A stretch of DNA of 64,000 nt from Algibacter sp045066735 (GTDB taxonomy: Bacteria > Bacteroidota > Bacteroidia > Flavobacteriales > Flavobacteriaceae). Each line of letters opens with the position of its first letter. Position 1 is the stretch's first letter. The translations under genes and the position numbers were made by a program. Shown piece after piece: positions 9,351 through 17,488 of this stretch. The notes beneath the pieces were generated by a model, which did not search any database, was not told the DNA's origin, and worked only from the letters and a program-made list of their open reading frames with translations. The stretch covers positions 62,001 through 126,000 of the forward strand of contig NZ_JBISHH010000023.1 of the NCBI RefSeq assembly GCF_045066735.1, read 5' to 3'.

Positions 9351-9394
9351 AAATAAAGAATCTTCAATTTTTTTAAATTGAAGATTCTTTATTT
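9351..9394 (-). terminator. Intrinsic terminator after mrp-nfu
   Basis: A perfect 20-bp inverted repeat (9351-9370 and 9375-9394) encloses a TTTT loop. It lies 25 bp beyond the nfu stop. On either strand the distal arm is A/T-rich and ends in a short T-run, so it may work in both directions; the only transcript reaching it is mrp-nfu. Confidence 0.8.
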
Positions 9395-9418
9395 TTAAAT
9401 TATATCGATATTAACCTA

Positions 9419-9664
9419 TTAAACATCAATATTTAGCACTTTTTCAATCTGTGGTGCATATTTTTTTATAGTCATCTCAACACCGGATTTTAGTGTCATT
9501 TGATTCACAGAACATCCTACACAAGCGCCTTGCAATTGTACTTTTACCAAAGTATCATTATCTTCAATAGATAATAATGAAATATCGCCGCCATCACTTT
9601 GTAAAAACGGACGAATTTCTTCTAATGCTTTTTCAACATTTAATCTTACTTCTTCGCTGGTCAT
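9419..9664 (-). CDS. NifU C-terminal-domain protein (Nfu), Fe-S carrier
   Basis: 81 aa, the size of a stand-alone NifU C-terminal domain. The core DGGDISLLSI and the cluster-binding CVGC (CxxC) motif are intact. Such proteins hold a 4Fe-4S cluster at a dimer interface and transfer it to target enzymes. The start is 3 bases after the mrp stop, so the two are almost certainly cotranscribed and functionally linked. Confidence 0.93.
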   Translation of the reverse strand: MTSEEVRLNVEKALEEIRPFLQSDGGDISLLSIEDNDTLVKVQLQGACVGCSVNQMTLKSGVEMTIKKYAPQIEKVLNIDV

Positions 9665-9667
9665 ATC

Positions 9668-10804
9668 TTATTTTTTTACGGCAGAACATCCAGCCATTGT
9701 TGTAATTTTAATTGCTTCTGTAGGAGGTAAATCGTCATTTCTTCTAACAACTTCCTGCACTACATTTTGCGTTAATTTTTCAAAGGCTTGCTCTAAAGGA
9801 GTTCCTTTTTGCATAGCCGCAGGGCGTCCAACATCACCGGCTTCACGAATACTTTGCACCAATGGAAGTTCTCCCAAAAATGGTACATTTAAATCTTCTG
9901 CCAAGTTTTTAGCTCCTTCTTTTCCGAAGATAAAATATTTGTCATCTGGTAATTCTGCGGGAGTAAAGTACGCCATATTTTCAATAATACCTAAAACAGG
10001 AACATTTATGCTTTCTTGTTGAAACATAGCTACACCTTTTTTAGCATCTGCCAAAGCCACATTTTGAGGAGTACTCACCACAACGGCCCCAGTAATTGGT
10101 AGCGATTGCATTAAACTTAAATGAATATCTCCGGTTCCTGGAGGTAAATCCAAAAGTAAAAAATCTAAATCGCCCCAATGTGCATCAAAAATCATTTGAT
10201 TTAGCGCTTTTGCTGCCATTGGACCTCTCCAAACAACAGCTTGATCAGGTTGTGTAAAGAAACCAATAGACAACACTTTAACCCCATAATTCTCAACAGG
10301 CTTCATTTTCGATTTACCTTCAACATTTACTGCCAAAGGTTTTTCGTTAGCCACGTCGAACATAATTGGAATAGATGGTCCATAAATATCAGCATCTAAA
10401 ATACCAACTTTAAAACCCATTTTTGCAAGAGTTACAGCTAAGTTTGCAGTAACTGTAGATTTACCTACACCACCCTTACCGGAAGCAATTGCTACTATAT
10501 TTTGAATTCCAGGAACTGGTTTTCCTTTTATTACATTCGCTTTTGGCTTAGCAGGCGCGTCTACTTTTACATTAACCGTGATTTTGGCTTTTTCGTAAAC
10601 GTGCTCGTGTATCGTTTTTAAAACATCAACTTCCGTTCGTTTTTTTGCTTGTAAACTTGGGTTATTAATCGTGATATCTACAATAACTTCATCTCCAAAA
10701 GTTACCACATTTTTTACGGCTCCACTTTCCACCATATTTTGTCCTTCACCAGGAACAGTAATAGTTTCAAGTGCTTTTAATATATCTTGTTTGTTTAATT
10801 TCAT
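9668..10804 (-). CDS. mrp: Mrp/ApbC/NBP35-family Fe-S carrier ATPase
   Basis: 378 aa from ATG 10804; the frame is open to another ATG at 10834, but family members begin with the MKLNKQDILKAL-like MIP18 (DUF59) domain. Domain order: MIP18-like (1-85), then a P-loop ATPase with deviant Walker A GKGGVGKST, LDADIYGPSIP, and DLPPGTGD. It loads and transfers Fe-S clusters. Many Mrp proteins have a CxxC pair near the end; here the tail shows a single Cys (AGCSAVKK), so cluster binding may rely on the dimer or on nfu next door. Confidence 0.9.
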   Translation of the reverse strand: MKLNKQDILKALETITVPGEGQNMVESGAVKNVVTFGDEVIVDITINNPSLQAKKRTEVDVLKTIHEHVYEKAKITVNVKVDAPAKPKANVIKGKPVPGIQNIVAIASGKGGVGKSTVTANLAVTLAKMGFKVGILDADIYGPSIPIMFDVANEKPLAVNVEGKSKMKPVENYGVKVLSIGFFTQPDQAVVWRGPMAAKALNQMIFDAHWGDLDFLLLDLPPGTGDIHLSLMQSLPITGAVVVSTPQNVALADAKKGVAMFQQESINVPVLGIIENMAYFTPAELPDDKYFIFGKEGAKNLAEDLNVPFLGELPLVQSIREAGDVGRPAAMQKGTPLEQAFEKLTQNVVQEVVRRNDDLPPTEAIKITTMAGCSAVKK

Positions 10805-10871
10805 TGCTTGTGTAATAATATTGGTAGCCGGCATATTTGACCACCACTTAATTGAGAATAATTATAATTTA

Positions 10872-10879
10872 CAAAGATA
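10872..10879 (-). promoter_or_regulatory. -7 promoter element of mrp-nfu
   Basis: Minus strand TATCTTTG matches TAnnTTTG; predicted start near 10866, upstream of both candidate mrp starts. Confidence 0.55.
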
Positions 10880-11063
10880 AATAATATCGATGGAAGTGGG
10901 AAGACCTAAGTTAGAAGTTTTACTTATGTTATGATTGAAAATAGTTATTATCAAGAAATGGAATAAAAACAGGATGTTTTGAGCTGAAAATTAACGCATT
11001 TATCTTCGCCTACATGGTTTATCACACTGCTATTTAAGGCTACTTCCTCTAAAATCACAAAGG

Positions 11064-11393
11064 TTACAGGTATTCTGAAGGATCCCAATAAACAAGGTCT
11101 AAATTCTGAATTTGATTATCAACCACTTCAATTCCTTCGCTTTCCAAAAGCTGTTGCATGAGGTTTGTTCCATCAAAATGATGCTTACCAGTGAGTAAAC
11201 CCTTTCTATTCACCACACGATGAGCAGGAACATCTTTCCCGTGAGAACCGTTCATGGCATAGCCAACCATTCTAGCACTTTTTGCAGCACCTAAATATTT
11301 GGCAATAGCGCCATAACTAGTAACACGACCAAATGGAATTTGCTTAGCAACCTCATAAACTTTATCAAAAAAATTAAGTGTTTCCGGCTTCAT
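11064..11393 (-). CDS. Alkyltransferase-like (ATL) DNA-binding protein
   Basis: 109 aa, the size of a lone MGMT C-terminal domain. The helix-turn-helix with TSYGAIAKYLG and the arginine finger region (ARMVGYAMNG, Arg41) are intact. The active-site PCHR is PAHR (56-59), with Ala57 in place of the alkyl-accepting Cys. It therefore cannot be a suicide alkyltransferase and matches ATL proteins, which bind O6-alkylguanine and hand it to nucleotide excision repair. It follows the LysE gene with a 2-bp gap, last in the trmB-lysE-ATL operon. Confidence 0.88.
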   Translation of the reverse strand: MKPETLNFFDKVYEVAKQIPFGRVTSYGAIAKYLGAAKSARMVGYAMNGSHGKDVPAHRVVNRKGLLTGKHHFDGTNLMQQLLESEGIEVVDNQIQNLDLVYWDPSEYL

Positions 11394-11395
11394 AT

Positions 11396-12025
11396 TTATA
11401 TTTCCCTAATAATATTTATTAACGTTACTACAGCGATAACACCAGTAATACCACCTATAATACGGTTCATGTTTTTTTGAGATGTGAGTGTTTTACTCTT
11501 TATTTTATCAAAAAAGAAAATATACATATACAAAGTAACAAAAGTACCCATAGCTGCACCAGCGACATAAGATATAATACTTGTTTCGCTAAAATCTAAC
11601 CAACCAAAAGACGCCAAAGTAATGGTCATGTAAGCCTGGTAAGGTATTGGAAACACATTAATTCCGGATAAAAATAATCCTTGAAAAAAACGGCTCCCCT
11701 TACTTCTTATTTTAGGCTCTACCTGCTCTTTAGGTTCGGACTTCGCAATAAATAAAAAATAGATACTAATTAAAACAAAAATAACAAAAGCTACACGCTG
11801 CAGGACATCAATTACATCGTGATTTTTACTCAAATAACGAGCAAAAACAGCAGCAATAGAGGTTTGAATAACTACAACTACACAGGCGCCAATAGAAAAC
11901 ATTATGCCGCGCACGTGCCCTTCTTTTAGACTAATTTTTGCAGCCGTCATGTTTAGTAATCCTGGCGGAATAACACCCACAAGCGCAAAAACCAACCCTA
12001 AAAAAAAGATAAAAGTAATGTTCAA
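11396..12025 (-). CDS. LysE/RhtB family amino-acid exporter
   Basis: 209 aa with six hydrophobic segments, matching LysE-type exporters in length and layout. The family signature near the first helix (GLVFALVGVIPPGLLNM) is recognisable. Substrate cannot be inferred. It starts 2 bases after trmB and ends 2 bases before the ATL gene, so expression is coupled. Confidence 0.85.
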   Translation of the reverse strand: MNITFIFFLGLVFALVGVIPPGLLNMTAAKISLKEGHVRGIMFSIGACVVVVIQTSIAAVFARYLSKNHDVIDVLQRVAFVIFVLISIYFLFIAKSEPKEQVEPKIRSKGSRFFQGLFLSGINVFPIPYQAYMTITLASFGWLDFSETSIISYVAGAAMGTFVTLYMYIFFFDKIKSKTLTSQKNMNRIIGGITGVIAVVTLINIIREI

Positions 12026-12027
12026 AA

Positions 12028-12702
12028 CTATTTAATTTTAAATTTAATATAGGTGATAGGCTTATTTTTCTCTAAATACTGGGACTCGTAAAAGGTTTGA
12101 ATACTAGTAACCTCTTCTGGGCTACCTTCTTGTTTATAAACATTATGGTTGGCATACAACACCTCGTGACCTGCGCCGTGCAGCAAACCAAGCGTATAAC
12201 CGTGCATAAATTCGCTATCGGTTTTTAAATTCATAACACCATCTGGTTTTAGAATTTGTTTGTAACGCTCTAAAAAAACAGCATTTGTCATGCGGTGTTT
12301 GGTACGTTTATACTTTATTTGCGGATCTGGGAATGTTATCCAAATTTCATCAACCTCATTGTTCGCAAAAGCATGATCGATAAGTTCTATTTGCGTGCGC
12401 AGAAAAGCCACATTAGGTATATTTTCTTCTATGGCTGTTTTTGCCCCTCTCCAAAACCTAGCACCTTTGATATCTACTCCAATAAAATTTTTATTAGGAT
12501 ATTTTTGCGCTAATGCAACCGAATATTCCCCTTTTCCACAGCCTAATTCAAGCACTAAAGGATTATCGTTTTTGAAAACCTTAGAACGCCATTCACCTTT
12601 TAGACTAAAAGTTGACTCTACCAATTCTTCTCTTGATGGTTGAAATACGTTGGAAAAAGTCTCGTTTTCTCTAAATCGTTTCAGTTTATTTTTACTACCC
12701 AC
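12028..12702 (-). CDS. trmB: tRNA (guanine-N7-)-methyltransferase
   Basis: 224 aa. The AdoMet-binding motif LVLELGCGKGEYSVALA and the TrmB signatures GVDIKGAR and WITFPDPQ are present. It methylates G46 in the variable loop of tRNAs. The length is normal. It is the first gene of a tight minus-strand operon with a LysE exporter and an ATL protein; no exact -7 element is seen upstream. Confidence 0.95.
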   Translation of the reverse strand: MGSKNKLKRFRENETFSNVFQPSREELVESTFSLKGEWRSKVFKNDNPLVLELGCGKGEYSVALAQKYPNKNFIGVDIKGARFWRGAKTAIEENIPNVAFLRTQIELIDHAFANNEVDEIWITFPDPQIKYKRTKHRMTNAVFLERYKQILKPDGVMNLKTDSEFMHGYTLGLLHGAGHEVLYANHNVYKQEGSPEEVTSIQTFYESQYLEKNKPITYIKFKIK

Positions 12703-12799
12703 AGTATATTAACTATTTGTTATTATTAGTTTTGAATTGGTAAAATTACGGAAATATACCCAAGTCTTTATATGCTTACCTTTGAATTTGCTTAAAAGT

Positions 12800-12950
12800 G
12801 CGTTAGGGATTGATGCGGCATCCTTTTTTTGTGCTAGATTACGTTTTAAAACAGATAGTAACCACTTAGGTTTTCTGTTGTTTAATAAAATGACTTAATT
12901 AAAAGTTCAAAAAAAGATATAGCGGAAAGCCCGACCCTTGTGGTAACGCC
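12800..12950. repeat. Dispersed structured repeat, copy 1
   Basis: The left arm (12800-12830) begins GCGTTAGGGATTGATGCGGC and the right arm (12909-12950) reads AGCGGAAAGCCCGACCC followed by GGTAACGCC. The ends pair (GCGTTA with TAACGC), and a poly-T/poly-A stretch inside can pair too. The same arms recur at 25401-25484. About 80 bases of unrelated sequence lie between the arms here. It sits between the divergent trmB and glycosyltransferase genes. I believe similar repeats are common in Flavobacteriaceae. Confidence 0.7.
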
Positions 12951-12982
12951 AAAATATTGCTTTTTATTTAGATATTTAATTG

Positions 12983-14029
12983 ATGAAAAAACGAATTTTA
13001 GTCGCTCCTTTAAACTGGGGTTTAGGCCATGCAACACGATGTATGCCAATTATTAATGCGTTAATTTTAAATAATTTTGAGCCTATTATCGCCAGTGATG
13101 GCGTAGCTTTATCCTTATTAAAAAAAGAGTTTCCTGATTTAAAATGTATTGAATTGCCTTCGTACAATGTAACGTACGCAAAGAATGGCAAGCATTTTAA
13201 GTTAAAACTTATTAAGGATTCTCCAAAACTAATGAAGGCTATTAATGCTGAAAAAAAAGCTATTAAGCACCTCGTGGACTCCGAGAACATTTCTGGCATT
13301 ATATCGGACAACCGCTTGGGTGTTAGAAGTAAAAAAATACCTTCTATTTTTATTACACATCAATTAAATGTTTTGAGTGGCAATACCACTTGGCTGAGCA
13401 CTAAAATGCATCAAAAAATTATTAATAAGTTTGATGCTTGTTGGGTGCCAGACACACCAGGGGAAATTAACTTAAGTGGAAAACTGGGTCATGTTAAACA
13501 CTTTGAAATTCCAACAACCTATATTGGGCCATTAAGTCGGTTCACAAAAAAAGAAACCAAAATCAAAAACGATTTAATGGTATTAATCTCTGGCCCTGAG
13601 CCACAACGCACTATGTTAGAAAAGCGTCTTTTAGAGGAATTAAAATATTATAAGGGTCGCGTAGTTTTTGTTAAAGGCCTTATGGAAAAAAAACAAACCA
13701 AGGAAATAAAAGGCAATTTGACGATTTATAATTTTATGACGTCTAACTTGTTAGAACAAGCCATAAACGAAAGCGAATTGATTGTTTCACGTTCGGGCTA
13801 CACCACTGTGATGGATTTAGCTAAACTGAACAAAAAAGCATTTTTTATACCAACACCTGGCCAATTTGAGCAAGAATACTTAGCAGAACGACTTAGTGAC
13901 ATGCGGTTAGTTCCAACATGCTCGCAAGATGATTTTAATTTGAAAATGTTAGAAAACATTTCTGGTTATGCAGGTTTAAAGGCTTTTGACTACGAGGTTA
14001 ATTTTAAAGACTTATTAAGCCTTTTCTAG
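12983..14029 (+). CDS. Glycosyltransferase, GT28/MurG-like
   Basis: 348 aa from ATG 12983 (a TTG directly before it is in frame but unnecessary). The N-terminal WGLGHATR motif and the C-terminal GYTTVMDLAKLNKKAFFIP are typical of the MurG/UGT-like two-domain fold with nucleotide-sugar binding in the C-terminal half. No membrane helix is seen. Donor and acceptor are unknown; a stand-alone family common in Bacteroidota. Its 3' end overlaps the convergent histidine kinase gene by 15 bp. Confidence 0.75.
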   Translation: MKKRILVAPLNWGLGHATRCMPIINALILNNFEPIIASDGVALSLLKKEFPDLKCIELPSYNVTYAKNGKHFKLKLIKDSPKLMKAINAEKKAIKHLVDSENISGIISDNRLGVRSKKIPSIFITHQLNVLSGNTTWLSTKMHQKIINKFDACWVPDTPGEINLSGKLGHVKHFEIPTTYIGPLSRFTKKETKIKNDLMVLISGPEPQRTMLEKRLLEELKYYKGRVVFVKGLMEKKQTKEIKGNLTIYNFMTSNLLEQAINESELIVSRSGYTTVMDLAKLNKKAFFIPTPGQFEQEYLAERLSDMRLVPTCSQDDFNLKMLENISGYAGLKAFDYEVNFKDLLSLF

Positions 14030-15058
14030 GGTGAATGAGAACTCACTACCTACACTATACTCACTTTCTACATAAATTTTTTCGTGATGCGCTTCAATAA
14101 TGTGCTTAACTATAGAAAGACCAAGTCCCGAACCTCCTTCTTTTCTTGACCCAGTTTTATCCACTCTATAAAAGCGCTCGAATAACCTTGGTAAATGTGA
14201 TGTTGTGATACCTTCTCCGTTATCGGTTACCCTGACAATAATTTTGTTCTTTATTAAATTCTCGATACTGATTTCGGTAGTTCCTTTTTCGCTGCCATAT
14301 TTAATAGAGTTAACTATAAGATTAATTAAAACCTGCTGTATACGCTCTTTATCAGCCTTTACAAAAATTGCTTTTTTGTAATTCAGATCGAAAGTTAGCG
14401 TAATTTTCTTTTTTGCTGCTTTCATTTCCAGCATATCGAAAATGGTTTTCACTAACTCTACAATATCAAAAGTTTCTATTTTAAGTCTTAAATCACCAAC
14501 TTCCAATTTAGTAATCATATCCAAATCTTCAACGATATAACTTAATCGCTCAATCCCTTTGCTCGCGCGTTCTAGATATTTTTCGCGAATTTCTTTATTA
14601 TCCATAGCACCATCGAGCAAAGTTAAAATATAACCTTGTACTGTAAACAACGGCGTTTTCAACTCGTGAGAGACATTGCCTAAAAACTCCTTTCGATATT
14701 GCTCCCTAACTTTAAGGGTTTCTATTTCTAATTTTTTATTTCGAGCAAACCTATCTATTTCTTGAGTAAGGGTATGCATATCGGTGGTTATAGCTCCTTT
14801 TGTAAGTTTTGCAGATTCTAACAAGGTTAAATCGTCGTATATTTTTTTTACGCGTCGGTAAATAAACCGCTCTACCCTGTATTGAATAACAACAAAACAA
14901 AAAATGTAGGTACTAAAAGCAAGCACTAATACTTCCCAAAACTCTATATTAGAGAAATAAAATAAAAAAACGCTCAATAAGAGCGTTATATATAAGGTAA
15001 TATAAAACGAAGTGATTTTGGCAAATCGATACGATTTTTTAAACTTAGTTTCTTTCAT
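14015..15058 (-). CDS. Sensor histidine kinase, PhoR-like
   Basis: 347 aa. Two membrane helices (about 16-35 and 41-59) are separated by only a few residues, so there is almost no periplasmic sensor domain. HisKA follows with VSHELKTP (phosphoacceptor His131), then HATPase with NLIVNSIKYG, DNGEGI and GLGLSIVKHI. It lies 6 bp downstream of its response regulator and forms a two-component pair. The short periplasmic part suggests sensing in the membrane or via a partner protein, as in PhoR. Confidence 0.9.
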   Translation of the reverse strand: MKETKFKKSYRFAKITSFYITLYITLLLSVFLFYFSNIEFWEVLVLAFSTYIFCFVVIQYRVERFIYRRVKKIYDDLTLLESAKLTKGAITTDMHTLTQEIDRFARNKKLEIETLKVREQYRKEFLGNVSHELKTPLFTVQGYILTLLDGAMDNKEIREKYLERASKGIERLSYIVEDLDMITKLEVGDLRLKIETFDIVELVKTIFDMLEMKAAKKKITLTFDLNYKKAIFVKADKERIQQVLINLIVNSIKYGSEKGTTEISIENLIKNKIIVRVTDNGEGITTSHLPRLFERFYRVDKTGSRKEGGSGLGLSIVKHIIEAHHEKIYVESEYSVGSEFSFTLEKA

Positions 15059-15064
15059 TACAAA

Positions 15065-15745
15065 TTACTCTACAAACTTATAACCTACACCTTTTACGGT
15101 TTTAAAACTTTTATCACCAAGTTTCTCGCGTAACTTTCTAATGTGTACATCAATAGTACGTCCGCCAACAACTACTTCATTACCCCAAACGGTATCTAAA
15201 ATTTCGTCGCGTTTAAAAACTTTTCCTGGCTTAGATGCTAATAAGGATAATAATTCAAATTCTTTTCTTGGCAAAATAATTTCTTTCCCTTTAGAAGTAA
15301 TTTTATATTCATCTCTATTAATAACCAATGATCCTATTTTCATGGTATCGGCAACATCTTCTTCTTTAAAACGACGTAAAAGCGCTTTTACCTTACTAAC
15401 AAGAACTTTTGGCTTTATTGGCTTAGTAATATAATCGTCTGCACCAGCATCAAAACCTGCTACCTGACTGTAATCTTCACCACGAGCGGTTAGAAAAGTA
15501 ACAATGGTATTTGATAAATCGGGATGCTTTCTAATTAATTCACAAGCTTCAATACCATCCATCTCAGGCATCATAACATCTAGAATTATTAATTGAGGTA
15601 ATTCCTTTTTAGCAACCTTTACACCTTCCGCACCATTTTCAGCCTTAAGTACTTGGTAACCTTCACTAGCTAAATTGTAACCTACAATTTCTAAAATATC
15701 TGGTTCATCATCAACCAATAAAATTTTAATGTCTTTTTTTTTCAT
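15065..15745 (-). CDS. Response regulator, OmpR/PhoB family
   Basis: 226 aa. Receiver domain with acidic pocket DDE (12-14), phosphoacceptor Asp56 in LIILDVMMPEMDG and the conserved Lys (TKPIKPK), followed by a winged-helix DNA-binding domain with GRTIDVHIRKLREKLG. It precedes the PhoR-like kinase. Phosphate control is possible by similarity but nothing nearby (pst, phoU) supports it. Confidence 0.9.
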   Translation of the reverse strand: MKKKDIKILLVDDEPDILEIVGYNLASEGYQVLKAENGAEGVKVAKKELPQLIILDVMMPEMDGIEACELIRKHPDLSNTIVTFLTARGEDYSQVAGFDAGADDYITKPIKPKVLVSKVKALLRRFKEEDVADTMKIGSLVINRDEYKITSKGKEIILPRKEFELLSLLASKPGKVFKRDEILDTVWGNEVVVGGRTIDVHIRKLREKLGDKSFKTVKGVGYKFVE

Positions 15746-15915
15746 CTGTAAAAAAAATCTGTTTGTTGAGGTAAAGATAAAGCTAATAACATAATTTTAT
15801 GAAATTACTAAATTTAATAACATTAAGGTAACAATCTATAAACAAATCCTTAAACTTTTGTTTTCTTAATAATAATCTTAACTATTTTTTGGCATTAAAA
15901 TTGCTAGTATTATTC

Positions 15916-15923
15916 TAGTTTTG
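15916..15923 (+). promoter_or_regulatory. -7 promoter element of the T9SS mini-protein gene
   Basis: TAGTTTTG matches TAnnTTTG; start expected near 15929, 14 bases before the ATG at 15943. Confidence 0.55.
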
Positions 15924-15942
15924 AATTAATTAATATTCAGAT

Positions 15943-16284
15943 ATGAAGAAACAATACTTTTTAATATTTTTCGCTTTATACACTTTGCTTGTATTTACCC
16001 CGTTTGATGCTCAAAACAAAAATGCTTTTTTTGAGGCTAAAGATAAAATTGAAGGTCTGAGTATTTATCCAAACCCAGTTGCTACGCAACACGATGTAGT
16101 TTACATATCATCAAAACAAAACTTAACCAAAAATATCAAAATTTTTAGTGTATTAGGCAAACAAGTCCTTTCCACGAAACTTGTTGGTAAAGCCTTAAAT
16201 ATTTCTAGATTAAACAAAGGCGTTTATATTTTAAATATCACAGAAAACAACATTAGTGAAACCCGCAAGTTGGTCATTCAATAA
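15943..16284 (+). CDS. Minimal T9SS type A sorting-domain protein
   Basis: 113 aa. An N-terminal signal peptide (about 1-23) is followed by a short linker and then a complete type A C-terminal sorting domain: LSIYPNPV at about 39, IFSVLGKQVLS, LNISRLNKGVYIL and the ending TRKLVIQ. The domain normally directs a large passenger through the type IX secretion system; here nothing else is present. It could be a remnant, a surface peptide or a decoy. The intact reading frame and its own promoter argue that it is expressed. Confidence 0.85.
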   Translation: MKKQYFLIFFALYTLLVFTPFDAQNKNAFFEAKDKIEGLSIYPNPVATQHDVVYISSKQNLTKNIKIFSVLGKQVLSTKLVGKALNISRLNKGVYILNITENNISETRKLVIQ

Positions 16285-16308
16285 AATTAAAACATACACA
16301 TATATAAT

Positions 16309-16330
16309 AGCGTTACCAATTGGTGGCGCT
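16309..16330 (+). terminator. Probable terminator after the T9SS mini-protein gene
   Basis: An 11-bp hairpin (two G-T pairs) centred on AATT, starting AGCGTTACCA and ending GGTGGCGCT, is followed by TTCTTATTTT. It lies 24 bp after the stop codon and directly before the next promoter. Confidence 0.55.
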
Positions 16331-16343
16331 TTCTTATTTTATA

Positions 16344-16351
16344 TACTTTTG
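16344..16351 (+). promoter_or_regulatory. -7 promoter element of the LuxE-like gene
   Basis: TACTTTTG matches TAnnTTTG. A start near 16357 leaves about 17 bases before the TTG start codon at 16374. Confidence 0.6.
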
Positions 16352-16373
16352 CCTTTATTAAACTAATAGCACA

Positions 16374-17354
16374 TTGATAGATAAAAAAGCCATTTTCAAC
16401 ATTAACTCTCCAGAAGAGTTTCAAGCTGTGGCTCTAGACGTTTTTAAATATCAGTTTAAAAACAATAGAGTTTACCGTTCATTTTGTGATTTATTATACA
16501 AACACCCTACCGACGTAAAGAGCATTAACGACATTCCTTTTTTACCTATCCAGTTTTTTAAAACACGAGATATTTTAAGTTCTAAAGATGATGTAAAAAC
16601 AATATTTACAAGTTCTGGAACTACAGGAAGTGCAACAAGCAAGCACTTAGTAACCGATTTAAGCGTTTACGAGGAAAGCTTTAATAAAGGCTTCCAACAT
16701 TTTTATGGACCTATTGAAGATTATGTGATTTTAGGCCTACTCCCTTCTTATTTAGAACGCGAAGGATCTTCGTTAATATATATGGTGGATGCCATGATTT
16801 CTAAATCGAAACATGCTGAAAGTGGGTTTTACTTAAATAACATTTCTGAATTAAAAAACACATTATTAAAAGTTGATGCCGAGAAAAAAAAAGTGTTACT
16901 TATTGGAGTTTCTTTTGCTTTACTAGATTTAATTGAAATGCATCAATTTGATTTAAAAAACACTATTATTATGGAAACTGGCGGTATGAAAGGACGCCGA
17001 AAAGAGTTAATTCGAGAAGAATTACACAAACAACTAAAAGCAGGTTTTGGTGTTGACCGTATACATAGTGAATATGGCATGACGGAATTATTAAGCCAAG
17101 GTTACTCTCAAGGCAGTGGCACCTTTAAATGCCCTAACTGGATGAAAGTATTAACGCGAGATACTGAAGATGCACTAACCATAACCACAAATGGTAAAGC
17201 GGGAGGAATTAACGTTATTGACTTAGCAAATATTAATTCTTGCGCCTTTATTGCAACCCAAGATTTAGGCAGACTAAACCCAGACGGATCTTTTGAAGTT
17301 ATTGGACGGTTCGACAACTCTGATATTCGTGGCTGCAACTTAATGGTTTTATAA
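16374..17354 (+). CDS. LuxE/PaaK-like acyl-activating protein
   Basis: 326 aa beginning at TTG; no in-frame ATG lies near and the promoter places the start here. The adenylate-forming signature TSSGTTGSATS (residues about 81-91) and HSEYGMTELLSQ are those of LuxE acyl-protein synthetases and phenylacetate-CoA ligases. The enzyme should activate a carboxylic acid as acyl-AMP. It lacks the full C-terminal domain of acyl-CoA ligases. In Bacteroidota such stand-alone proteins often occur with aromatic-lipid or amino-acid metabolism genes, but no partner is adjacent here. Confidence 0.75.
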   Translation: MIDKKAIFNINSPEEFQAVALDVFKYQFKNNRVYRSFCDLLYKHPTDVKSINDIPFLPIQFFKTRDILSSKDDVKTIFTSSGTTGSATSKHLVTDLSVYEESFNKGFQHFYGPIEDYVILGLLPSYLEREGSSLIYMVDAMISKSKHAESGFYLNNISELKNTLLKVDAEKKKVLLIGVSFALLDLIEMHQFDLKNTIIMETGGMKGRRKELIREELHKQLKAGFGVDRIHSEYGMTELLSQGYSQGSGTFKCPNWMKVLTRDTEDALTITTNGKAGGINVIDLANINSCAFIATQDLGRLNPDGSFEVIGRFDNSDIRGCNLMVL

Positions 17355-17445
17355 CCTCAAAAAAAAATGTAAGTAATTAAAAATATAAACGACTGAACCT
17401 TTGCTAAGAAAAAGAATGATTAGTAATAAATTTGGTTAATCTATT

Positions 17446-17469
17446 AAGCCCGACGTAAAAATCGGGCTT
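17446..17469 (+). terminator. Intrinsic terminator after the LuxE-like gene
   Basis: Stem AAGCCCGA / TCGGGCTT with an 8-base loop, followed on the plus strand by TTTATTCTT. It lies between the convergent LuxE-like and omega-amidase genes. Confidence 0.75.
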
Positions 17470-17488
17470 TTATTCTTAAATAAGTAAA

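Noticed and set aside
12976..13311. Minus-strand frame inside the glycosyltransferase gene
   Set aside because: It mirrors the coding strand of a conserved glycosyltransferase and has no independent support.
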